Source of the DNA: Tubiluchus corallicola
Lineage: Eukaryota > Priapulida > Priapulimorpha > Priapulimorphida > Tubiluchidae
Reading direction: 5' to 3'
DNA: 64,000 nt
Assembly (NCBI GenBank): GCA_030141605.1
Contig: JAQGDQ010000050.1
Span: 628,971-692,970, forward strand
Positions 1 to 12,800 of this stretch are shown piece after piece (position 1 is the first letter of the stretch; each line of letters starts with the position of its first letter). The notes under the pieces were generated by a model that worked only from the letters and a program-made list of their open reading frames with translations, made no database searches and was not told where the DNA came from. The position numbers and the translations under genes were made by a program.

Positions 1-76
1 TTTGTTTATTGTTTGCTTTCACACCATTTTTCTGGTGCAGTATGTGATGCGTTTTACCATGTATGTTGTTCTGCAG

Positions 77-278
77 TGAAACCTACATTTTTGGCAAATT
101 TGACCAATTTTGTCAACGACTAAGGAAGCTGCAACAAATATCAGACACTATGGAAACACTGCGCTGCATTATTGACTTGCAGATTGACGGGATGTCCTCA
201 TTAAAAAACAGAAACCAAACTGCCTTAGATACAATGTACAAAAAATCTGTGTCAGCGCTAGATTATAAAAATAGCGAG
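77..278 (+). CDS. DNAH5-like: Dynein exon 1 of visible part (tail)
   Basis: Encodes aa 1-67 of the partial product, from [11 protein letters not shown] to LDYKNSE. The YIFGKF phrase is a tail landmark of DNAH5. The acceptor is ttctgcag at 69-76 and the donor gtttgt follows. The exon starts with one base of a split codon and ends in phase 0. An earlier acceptor at 39-40 is excluded by an in-frame TGA at 45-47. Confidence 0.85.
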
Positions 279-3200
279 GTTTGTCTTTAGTATATTTTAC
301 GAAAAACAAATGCAAAACCTCATATTTTTTTACTAGAAATTAATGGACTATATCATTTAACTAACTTGCATTTGAAACTATTTGGTACTGAAATGTATAT
401 TAGAAGTAAAAGTTATGTTAGAATAGGGCGCTAAAGTTATTATCACAATGAATTACTCAATTTCTTGCGTGTGTGTGCATGTGCATGCATGCATGCATTT
501 TATTAAACGGGTATATAATTCAAACTTCTTGGATATGTGCTATGTTACATAACTATAATGCACTAAAGACCATTCTTAGTGAATTGTAACAAACATCAGA
601 GTTTTAGTGTAAGTGAAATAATTATTAATTATTTTAGATTTTCTATTCCAGTTTGAAAATGTTTACAAGTTCTATATGGATGAGGCTGAGGTGCTGCGCT
701 CCATGTTGCAGGTGTTTGTTGATTCGATATTTAAACAGCCACTTACAGTGAGTATTTATTTATAACCTACTTTAAATATAGTAAAAATTTGAATAGTTAC
801 AAATTTGTGGGTGATGTGTAAACATGTGACTGTATTTTTGCGACTTTAACACACGTCCTTTTGGCCATGTCATCAGTGCTTGGGTGAAAGACCCGTGCAA
901 GAAGGATGTTTATTTAAATAAAACTCATCTTGGCACCTTTAAATTACTCTTTTAGTACATTTTCAGTCATAATTCTGAAACTTAGGTGCCGACATTGTTT
1001 CATTAAGCTCATGACTCATGAGTGCCAATTGATGTGCATGTAATAGACGTAAATCAAAGAGTTTGAACTGCTTTTGTTTGCCAGATTGCCAAGGCATTAC
1101 ACCTGCTACAAATGCTTCAGCAAACTTGTGGTGCAAATGTGAACTTTGAGGCAATTGGTCTTCACATTTTAAATGATTTTAGTAAGGAAATGGAAGAGGT
1201 ATGACATATAAATAATGCTGCACAGTAAATTTCAAAAAAAAATTTAGTAACAAGTTTTTGTAAAATATAACTATTGGATATTATATATTGTTTTTCACAC
1301 AATAACGATATTACTAAATTTCATGTTAATGTGTTTGTGCTGCAAAAACCTTAGAGTTTAATGCTTCTTATTAATTTATGCAACTAGTAATATTATTAAT
1401 AACTCTAATGAAACTCCATATACTGTGTAATCAGCACGGTAAAGCAGTAAGAGATAGGTTTTAATAGAATACGCTGCTTTTATACATGGATCACAGATTC
1501 TCAAATGTACACTTTTTGTTTTATTTTGGAGAAACAATGTATGACAAAATTTTTGGGCATGCTTTCTCAGATATCCCTAACATATATATTGTGAACTGAA
1601 AAGAGCAGAAAGGACAACAACATTTGTTGAGGCTTTCTAGACGATGAATTCTATTTATAGGTGAGGCAAGTTTATGAAAGGGACAAGGATGATCCCCCAA
1701 TAGAGCGAAACCTGCCCCCAGTTTCTGGCAGAATTATGTGGGTGCAGCAGTTGCTGAAACGTATGCAAGTTCCAATGAAGCTTTTCCAGAAACGCACAAA
1801 TGTACTTTTGGTAAATACTTTTTAGTTCATTTAAAAATTCAATTAAAGTGATTTTGTAAAATGTTGTAACCTCAATAATGACTATTGTTGATAACAACCT
1901 GGTACTTCTTTATTGCTGATGTTTCCATGCAGTCTTGCATCATCGTCAAAGCACTTCCATGAGAAAGCTACAAATATGCATGTACATTAACTTATAAATT
2001 AATAAACTAATAATACAATATATTTCTAGCTGTCTTGTGAAAGTGTTTTGATAATGATACAGTCTACTTCATATTCGTCTATCAATTTTTCTTTTTCTAA
2101 AACTTTTCAAGATTTCTAAATTTTTCAGATGCCAGAAGCACAACGAGTCGTGAAGAAGTATAATAAAATCATGGAGACCTTTGTGACATATGACGTGATG
2201 TACCATGATGCTTGGTTTAAAAACCTAGATTCGGTCAAACGGAGAATGATCAGTACACCTGTATTAGGAATCTGTTATGACACTAAAGTGAGTTTTTTAC
2301 GTATTTGCATTTGATAGAACACAAAATTTGTTCACAAAAGACTGTGTAGTTTGTGAAGTGTGGGTGAGTTCTAATAGTCGAAAAAATGTTTTGAAATATA
2401 AAAAATATAACTTTTTTGTTGCTCCTTTTAGTCATGCAAGGCTAGATGTTAGAAACCACAAGCAACAAGATTTCTGCACTCATCTATAAAGCCCTGGTTT
2501 CTAAGTAGAAAATTGTCTTTAAACACCATTTACCTTTGAACACCATTACCATTAATCACCATTACCCTAGTGAGTAATTTAGTAATTAAACTGCACTTAA
2601 GAACATTTAATAAAACAATTGTCTTGCTCCTTAAGTACAAATACGTCGAATAGCATGAATTAAGCACTGGTAAAACTTCATCTCTACAAAAATACACTGG
2701 AATGATAACAACAACGACACGGTAATCTAAATCAATTTTTTGATTTATAAGTTAATTGTATTTTGATTAAGATAAGATAATGATAGTATTCGTAATGTGT
2801 GTTTGTAAATACATGTAAATATATATATATATGTATTTATATACTTATCTGTATATCAGTTGTAGTAATCATCATAATTCTGACAGTATTTCGTCTATAA
2901 ACTACAATAAATAACGTTTAATATGTGATTTCTTTCCAATGAATATTTTACAGATCCATCAATGCCAAACGTCAGGTATTAATTGCCCACCTGCTTGCTT
3001 AGTTTAATTTAATTTTAATAATTGCAGGCAGGTGGCGCCACTGTACAGTAATGTTTAATTGTGATAAAATTAATAATGCCAATCCTCTACAGACAGTTAT
3101 AGTTGTGGTTATTCCCATAGTTTTGGTGTTTCTGGTTGTGGTGTGGTAGTAATGGTCAAGGTGCCTGGTAGTGTTTTAATTTTGATGGTTTTTGCTCACA

Positions 3201-6200
3201 AAAGTGATTTCCTACATTGACGAACAGCTGCGCAGGTTAAATTAAATAAGTGGCCAGATCTATGATCAAATCTTGTCACTTTCTCAAGCACCTGTTTTGC
3301 CTTTTATTTGTTTTTTATTTTTATTGTTCGTATAAAATTTAAATAAAATCAAATAGTTACATGAAGTTAGAGTTGATTCATTTATTGCATTTAAAATTTG
3401 CCTTAATTTGTAGGAAGTTTTTGTCAATATGGACGAAGAAGTCCGTGTTGTACTTCATGAAGTGAAATATATGGATAAGCTCAAACACAAAGTACCTGAT
3501 TCTCTTCGTATTGTACTTCTGAACGGGCAGAGAATCAAGTACCTGCAAGGACGGTAAGATCATTCATGTATACCTTTTGGCACACTTAGAATTAGTTTTT
3601 ACAGATTTTAAGGAAATGCGAATAAATCAAATGTAGTATATACGTAAGAATTTACAATTTTGAAAAGCATTGAATTACAAATTATTGAGATTGTGGTACC
3701 AGATTTGAAACTATCACTAATTTTGGGTGCAAAACATTCATCGTATTGCTAGTAAGGATTTATTTTTCAATATCCTGTCAATTGCCATGGTGTGATTTAT
3801 TGCCTTACCTTATTATCATAATTTATTGTCTTATCTTGTACAAATCGTATAACTAAAATTTGTAAAAAAGAAAAAAGGAGTGGGTCCGCCATCCATGTAA
3901 TGAGTTTGTCATACCATTGACGTATAGCAACTGTTGTACACATGAATACAGAAGACTGAAAATGAACTTAAATGTTAGTAGATTTCATTGATGTTTTATT
4001 TTTCATCATGTCTATCAAATGTGCACTACCAAAACATAAAATTTCAAAAACCTGATATAAACAAATATCTTATATAAACAAAGAGTTGAATGCCTTTTTT
4101 TAAGTCTAGGTTTTACAGGGTTCCTGACTTTGGTGACTATCCAAAGATTTCTGATTCTGACAGTCGCCAACTGTGCTCCAAAAGTTCCCCAAATTGTCAT
4201 AAAACATTCGCGGACATTCATCGTTGTCACCAAAGGTCGCTGGCTTCCGCATGAATTTTTATTAAAACATTTTTAAAGTTTGTCGCAGGTATCGCAAAAC
4301 TCTCCATCTCACCAAAACTTCCCCAAACTGTTGTAAAATTGTTTGAACATGCAACAATCCTAGGCAAATATATTGCAAATTATTTGCGCTCTTTGTCAAC
4401 AAATTTAAAATTTCTCGAAAACTTGAAGAACATTTTGAGATGCTTTGAAGAATGCTGCTATGACTTTGCTATTATTTTCAATATTTTGGCAACACTTTGG
4501 AAAAACTTGGTTGTCTTGCATGCAGTTCTTTCTGCGAAAATTCTTTAAAATTGTCATAAAATAATAGCAAAATACTCAAGCCTTCTTGCAGAAGTCGCCA
4601 AATATTGCAGCAATTTTCATCTAGCGAAAAAGCCCAAAATTCGTAAAAATGTGGCAAAAATTGTGTGAAACTATTTAGAACTTCGCAGGAATGATTTGCA
4701 ACAAAACACAGTCGCGGGAATTTTAAGGCAACTGTTGGACTTAGAAAGCTTTCAATCGTCGCAAAAAAGTTCTGATGGTGTGAAGCCTGAGCTTTAGTCT
4801 CAAAACATCTTATTGTTATGAAGAGCTTTTCCCTAACGGGCCTAATCAGCTGAATTGACTGTTACGAAAACTTGTGCTGTTACAGTTAACAGCACAAATT
4901 TTCATAATACTGTAGTCAGTTCAGCTGATGAGACCTTTAGGGCGAATGCTTCTGATAATAAAAATCTGTTTTGAAACTAAGAAAGAAATCTGTTTTCAAC
5001 TTTTTATTTTAAAAGATTAACTGAATATGAATCTTAGATTGTATTATGGCACATAATAGGAGGTTGTTTTTATATATTTAGTTTTTGTGTGAAATGAAAA
5101 GTGTCTTTATTTAGTATAACTTGAAAGTCAGTTAGTTTGTTTTCAAATTTGAAATTGTGAATGTTAAAGATGCTTTTCATATTTGTTTGTTAAGCACCAC
5201 AATTTTGACATTTTTAATTGCTCTGGTCTGATGTGGTAGCTGATTTTAACCAACTACTATGTAACTATTTTTATATAAACAATCAGCAGTGCACATCGAT
5301 GCTCCAAAAGTATCTACAGATGCCAGTTCACATATTGTTAAATAATTTTGCATATTGGGTAGAAGCTGATGAATATGGTTTCCTCTATTGTAGGTTGGAA
5401 GAAATTCTGGATGATTATAAAACGGCCTTGGAAAATGTTTTACCTGTCGTTAGACCACTGCTTTTTCCATTGACAAAAAAAGTTGATGCCGTTGTCAAGA
5501 AAGGATTGACTTCAATATCCTGGGCATCTTTAAACCTTCCATTGTGTATGGTTAAGATTATATGAAATTTCTAAAGCAATAGTGATTATTTTACTATGCA
5601 GTTTATGGCAATGTTAAGAATCAGACCAACTGAGTTAATTTTTACTTAGTACCTTAACAAGTTTGAGCCTCATGCTGGATGTTGATGATGTTACCTTTGA
5701 GTAGGACGGCTTGTTGACTGACAGACTTTCTGTAGTACTTTGCTAGCTCTGCGAGAGGAAAGTGTAAATTACGATTAGTATTGAAAGATGATCTCATAAG
5801 GCTATATGCTTCGCCTTATTATGACAGCTAGGTTTGCGAGCTCAACAAAACCGTATTGGAATAATAGGGCTGGACGATGAGAAATTGTTATAATTTGAGA
5901 ACATGTTTGTGGAGCTAGTGTAAAACCTAAATCTTTTTATCTTTATCTTTGAGTTTGAGTGGGTATTTTAAACATTTATTCTGCACCTAATTAAATAGCA
6001 CAGAATTTTACACCAGCTACCAGGCTGTGGTTTATTTGGTTACCGGACTTTGGTAGGTAACTAGGTATAAGTTAATTTGTTTGCCATGATGTTTTAGTTG
6101 AGTCACAGTTTTAACAACTTTAATAATAATGTCAAGTAATGTGAAAATCTGGGAATTTTGACAGTAGCAGAAATTGAAACGAAATGATGCAATAAATTTA

Positions 6201-7146
6201 TTAATGCTCTTGAAGCAGGTTTTGTGCCAGGTTAAAGAAACAGTGAATAATTATTTATCAAAGTGATAAAGGAGTATAGCTTGTGATATCCCACCAAATT
6301 TATTTAATGCATGATTTTTGAGGCATGCACTGAGATAGAGCCTCACTCTTGAAGTATTTAAAATTCGTTAATGGCAGTTCAATCTGTAGTTAAGTGACTA
6401 ACTGCACTTTGGAGCAATGTAAAAATACAATCATGGGAAAAGTAATGAGCATTAGTAAGTCAACAAATGTGTAGGCATCAGTAGATTACTAACAAGAGTA
6501 TTACCTGTTAGAGGGTCATTCTGTATACTTAGTGATGGAAATAAGGATTGATGCACATGCCTTATTAATAAATGTATGGGATTGCTTGGAAATTGCTTTT
6601 GTGCATTTTCATTTGTTATACCTCTTCCTGGAATTTATTCTCATTGAGGAGGTGTATATTCAAACATGGCTTTGCAAGACACTTCTGCTGGTTCAGTATT
6701 TCATCTTTCAAGACCATTTGATAATGAATCAGATTCTGGTCCCATAACCATCTATATTAAATAGGCCCGATGTTAAATGCAGAGTCACGCAGTGCATCTT
6801 GAAGCTAGTAGAAGCAAATTATACTTATTCATAAAGCACATCTCGTGCGCGTAGCCTAGCATAGTTTCATAACTAACAATTAATGCCAAAATTAATTTAA
6901 TAGCATTCTGTTCCAGAAACACAGCAAATGTGGTGGCCATTTTCTGAAAACTGCCAAAATGACGGCTATGGTAAAAACAGTTAAAATTCTTGCCTATATC
7001 GGGGTTAGGGTTAGGGTTCTATAATTCACATTTTGTGTATCTGCAATATTTCTGGATGCATTGTACAATTATCACAAAATAAGTTTTATAATCGCATCTC
7101 TACATAAATTTTTATATATATAACTGTGACTGTAATATAATATATG

Positions 7147-7216
<70 letters not shown>

Positions 7217-9779
7217 ATTATATGTAATATATATTTCATTATTTTTTAATTCGCTCCTTTTTCAAAAGTTTTTTACTTTCTTTCCTTTTAGTTACCACAC
7301 AGCTTGAGACGGCCGTGCAGTATTTCATTGTATCTTCGAAACCAATCGTAGATTTAATCATCACCACCATTGAAGGTGCACTGAAGGAGATATCAGAAAC
7401 ACCACTCTGCTATTTAAGAGAGGTGCCTGTTTCTAATGAGGAGTTCTTACAGCTGTCTGAGGAAGCTTCTAAAGAAGGATACCAAAATATAATGAAGTAA
7501 GAGTAATATTCTAGGTATATAGTAAACTGTATAACACTTGAAACACTTGAACACCTCGAGACCGGAAAATTTGTTCGAGTTATGCGAAAGTACTAGTTAG
7601 ACAATGTTCGTAAGAACACAAGATTGAGTCGCTCATCAATGTCTGACAATACTCTAGTAACACTGCAGCCTGTCAAAATAACAAACTGAGCCTTTAAATA
7701 ATATCAAACAACAATTTTTATGAATAATCAAAAATAAAATGACTGGTCCACCTCTATTGTAGACGAGTATAATGGTTAATAGAATCCGACAGTAATAATG
7801 TTGTGATCTACATTAAATGACATTCTTTAGTTTATTAAGCATGTTGTGTGCAGCATTCTGCTAAGGTAATACAAGAAATCTTAGCATTTATGCTAGCAAT
7901 TAAATTGTAATGTGGTGCACACTTTCGCATGGGACTTTTCGCTTGGGAGGCTGTTCGAGATAGGTGGGGTAATTTCAATCACATTGTTAAGAATTGTACC
8001 GGGAATTCGGTTTGAGTTATTTGATAATTCGAGTTATACGTAGTTTACTGTATATGGAAATTATAAAGCCTTTAAATGCCACATTTTCTGATTTTGCAAA
8101 GTGAAAAGAAAGTTCTAACTCTATGTTGCTTTTGTAAAAGGATTGATATTTCTTATAGATACACAGAAAAGCTGAAAAATGAGATGAAAGAAGTGATACT
8201 GTTGATGAAGGAGATTGCTAACAAACGTGAGATGGATTTCAATATTCAAGCTGATGTAAGTATTAACAATTTTATCCTGACACATAATGCGAACTTAGCT
8301 CACCAGTTGGAGTGATTATTATTAAATTCTGATGAGTAATCATGATGTGTACATACATGTATGTTTGCCTGTTTGGACATGCATGTCATACATATATGTG
8401 TGCTAGAGTGTAGTATATTATGAATTGCCTGTGCATAAATGTGCTTGTAAGTATCTGATGTCGCATAATTATAAACTCAGGTTGGGGAATACCATCTCAT
8501 CATCATCATCATCATCAACACATGCTCATCACGTCTGTTTTAGACATTGGGTAAGCAGAATTCTAAAATAAAAGAAATCAACCCTTCAGACAGGTAAACA
8601 CAGCAGTAATCCAGCAAATTAAAACTAGACACTGCTATGCCAATGGCTTGTCAGCACCACTTTCAATCATTATCATCTAGCACCAGCTATATTTAAGTAT
8701 TTAAACAAAGAGATTCCCCTTGTCCCAGCTGACGAATTGTGTTCTTGTGACTACACATATTAATTGTAGTTCTGTGGAGATCGCTGGCATCTATTAGAAT
8801 TAAATAGAACATTGTAGAATGTTCCGTTAGAATAATCGTCTTACCTTGTAAAATGTTTTGGAATGAAACTTCTCTGGCATGCTATATAAGGCGAAGCTGG
8901 CCGCTGACACACACGCGCAGATTCACACGGATGCACACTTACACATTCTCTTGTTTACTTGTATTTTCAGATACATGTAAACATTTTCCAGATTTTCATG
9001 TTTATTTTAAACATTTCGCGTTCCTTCATACTTTTGTCTTGTAGAATTCTCGCTTAATAAACTAGTTTAATTTGATGACGTGTTTTCTGGTTTTCTCTAC
9101 GAGCCTTCCGAGAGAAACAAAACACAACAAGTTCACAGATTACCATATTTTAATAGATAATACTTATGAATCGCACTCCCCACTTTGCTTGAAATTTTGT
9201 TCTGCACGCTTGATTCGCAGTTTACATCTTGTCAACAAAATAAGAACTGTACCTGGTCCAAAGTGTAATGGATATTCCACATCTAGTTGTACCTGTGGTT
9301 AATATGTGCATATTGTGGTCATAATTACTGTCATCCTACTGATAATTAAATATTAATTAGACTAGCTGATTAAAGTGAAATCATAGTCATTTTAATCTAT
9401 TAAATATTATTCAACTAAAATTAAATTTCTCTCCTTTCCCTGTTTAACAATATCGTTTTTCATTAATTACATGTAAAACAAAAATATAATCAAGTGTATG
9501 AATACTTGCTATTTTTGTCAGATGGACTTTAGATGTGAATCGGATTCTGGTCGTCTGCAGAGATGTCAAGAATGTCTGCCATGTCATTATTATGTATTTA
9601 GCCAATACATGAACAATCGTTTGAGTGATGCGGTGTTAACTAGTGAGTAACAGGAAAGAGTGATCGATCTCTAGTATTAAAAGAATAAAGCTGTCAATTC
9701 GAGTTCTTAAAAATAATATGGAGGAACTAAATGTATTCTTAATTAAATTTATCAAAATAAGTTTATGTACTTAAGTATC

Positions 9780-9825
<46 letters not shown>

Positions 9826-12800
9826 TGCTGTACGTACTGCAATAAATCTATATAATCAAGTAGAACTCTAATAGCTTGCTACTTGCTAAACACTTTGACA
9901 TAGTTGGTCAAGTTACACAGTTTGCTATATATATATAGTTTATAAGTACATAAACTTATTTTGATAAATTTAATTAAGAATACACACATGCACACACACA
10001 CATGCACACACGCACACACACACACATGTTACAAATACATATTTACATATTAGTCAGTCAATGGGGCTTAATAATATTTCATTAATTTCATCTGTTGCAA
10101 AACTAGCAATTAAGTAGCAAAAGAAAGCAGCAATTAAGCTGCAAAGTAGCAATTAAGCTGCAAAGCTGCAGTTAACCTGCAAAGGCCAGCTGTAAAATTC
10201 ATGTGCTAATTTGTCTAAATCAGTGTAAAATCCCTTTCTGTCAAATGCTGTCGTAGACATGAATAGTCTGTTTTTTCAAGTACATATTAGGCAGTAGATG
10301 GCAGAGCTGAAACTGAGTCAGCTTTGGCCCAGGACATCCATGACGTACCTGCATCTTTTAATATACCGAGCATGTCAAAAATCACTATAGACTACATATT
10401 TTTAAATAAGTGGATCAGAAGCTTTGAAATTAGGTGTAGATGAATTAAAACTTTGATTATACTGTTATTGAAATTGGTAACGATCTGAGAAGAATTACTT
10501 CACCGGTAAGCTTCTGCTTGTGCCAAACTTCCTTCAAATGCATTTGAGCAATGATTAGCATGTGCATTTCAAATCACATATTTTCCCAACAGTTTGTAAT
10601 GCTTGTAATTCTTATTTCAACTTCAATGAAAGCCTTTTGGTGTATTTACAAAAACTAACTAGTAATGTAGAAATTAGACTGATTATTCACTAGTGCTGAA
10701 TTTACTTAAAAAATGTATATAGTCTTCTATACAATGCAGTAGCAAACACATTGAAGATGGTATCATCAGTCAGACAGGCATATTCTATGTGTCTGACAGC
10801 TAAATGACTAGTATGTATTTTTTCGGTGTGAAAATTAAACTGGGTAAGGTTTATTGACAAGGATAAGTATATTGACCTTGATAATGTAAGTGTATTGTCA
10901 CCAGAATTTTTATCAATATAAATTTTCATTTAGGTACAAAACACTCACTGGAAACTATGAAGAGACAGCTGCTAGATAAAGAGAATGTGTATTTTAGTGG
11001 AGAATTGGCTTTGGTGATTCCAAATATTCAAGCATGCCCATCCACTGCTGAACTGCAGGTAAATAATTTCATGTTGCAACATGTTTGTACTACCTGGTCA
11101 TGTTCATCCAATGCTTTTGCGAGTGCTTGTATATCGCTTAACAAATCTGCCCTATTTGTGCTATATTGCTGTTTGTGTCTAACACTTGGTGGTTAAAAAT
11201 TTCCTGCATAGTATATCTCTTAACTGTAAATTTCGATGTAGCATTCATGTCTTTTTTGAATCTAGTGAATGTAACTTGTAAGAAATGTATGATGGCATGT
11301 GGCTATAACTCATTTTATTTGATTAATTCACTGCACCAAAGTGACGTGGCAGCGATGATGATGCAGTTACACTACGGTAATGATTAAAGCAGATTGTGTT
11401 GCATACAAATTTGTTATTGTATTTAATCACTGTATTGTAGAGTTCAATCAACATTGCTGTAGAGAAAATGCTTGATGTATCAACAATCCTACCATTTTGG
11501 AGAGATCCTCATTGTAAAGCCAAGGTTTGTCTAGTTGCAGTTATGTCTCAAACACTGCTGTAATTAAGCTGTGCAGTTACCTTGAAGTTGGCTTGATTAT
11601 CGTCAATCAATAAATATCTTCCTAATTAGTATGCTGACTGTTAGTTTTCTACTGCACCTGTTTACACAGTTTGCTATTTAATAGCTTTGCAATCTGAAAC
11701 ATTTTTCATTCCGCAGCTACATATGATAGATGTATCTTATTTTGATCATGTTTTTGTAAGATTTCACAGCTACAGGAGAGAGGTTGCTCTACTGATCTTT
11801 AGTGCAAATGCTAAAGCCTTTCAGCGATGAGTTATGTACTCTCATTGAGTCATCTGAATTACACATCAGTTTTGCCGTACATACTGCAATAAATCTATAT
11901 AATCAAGTAGAACTCTAGTAGCTTGCCAAACACTTTGACATAGTTGGTCAAGTGTGTTATTTTTAATGAGACAATGTAAGCAAGTTAATTACTAACACGG
12001 TCTTAAAAAATTCATTTAAAAAATAATGCACCACTGAAGGAACCACACAGACAGGTTAATTTTTTTCATCAGTTACTACCATTGCACTAAAGGCCCTAAA
12101 CTGAATGTGATGACGTACATTTCACTGATATTTCATTCTGTGCAAGGTGCTTAAAGAACTTCCACTTTGTCTTGCAAATGCTAAACTAATTTTTTCCACG
12201 ATACTTTAAATATAGCTGACGCAGAGAGAGAGAAGGTTTGTGGTGCCAACAGCGAAAGACGGTTCCCCCATCCACCGCAAGCTTCCTCCCGGTGCACGAG
12301 CACCCACAAAGCCACTGCATAAGATCATTATTGAACATCCCGATGTGATTGAGGTGGTTGCTGATCTTCATTCCATCATGTTCCAACAGGAAGATCAGTT
12401 GAAGAACATAATTAACGAATATGAAAAATTCTCTGACATTTGGATGCAGGTTGGTTGAATGCAAAATATTTTTATAGTGGAAAACTGCTTTAAAAAACTC
12501 AGCAGATGACACTGCTTGTTTTGGATCGGGATATCTCCATCTGCTTAATTTCATGGAAAACTTAAATTATAAAATTAATTTGTAGATGCTACTATTACTG
12601 CTGTTACTACTGCATTTATGGCTACAGTGAGTACCCCTACTACTACAGGTCCAGATGATGATAGAACTGTTACATCTTGAGTTTTCACTTTAACAATTTG
12701 CATAAGCTCATGAACTGGTTTCACTGACTTTTTTGTTATACAGATTGGTGATCTGTATCCAGTTAGATAATTGGTGACTTTAACTTTAAAACAGCCTTGC

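Noticed and set aside
41-76. Upstream acceptor at 39-40 for the first exon
   Set aside because: It would put an in-frame TGA at 45-47 before YIFGKF.
7002-7018. TTAGGG repeats as an internal telomere
   Set aside because: Fewer than three units; easily chance in AT-rich intron DNA.
8853-9302. Frames of 63 and 76 codons in intron 9
   Set aside because: No domain, no conservation evidence, composition like surrounding intron.
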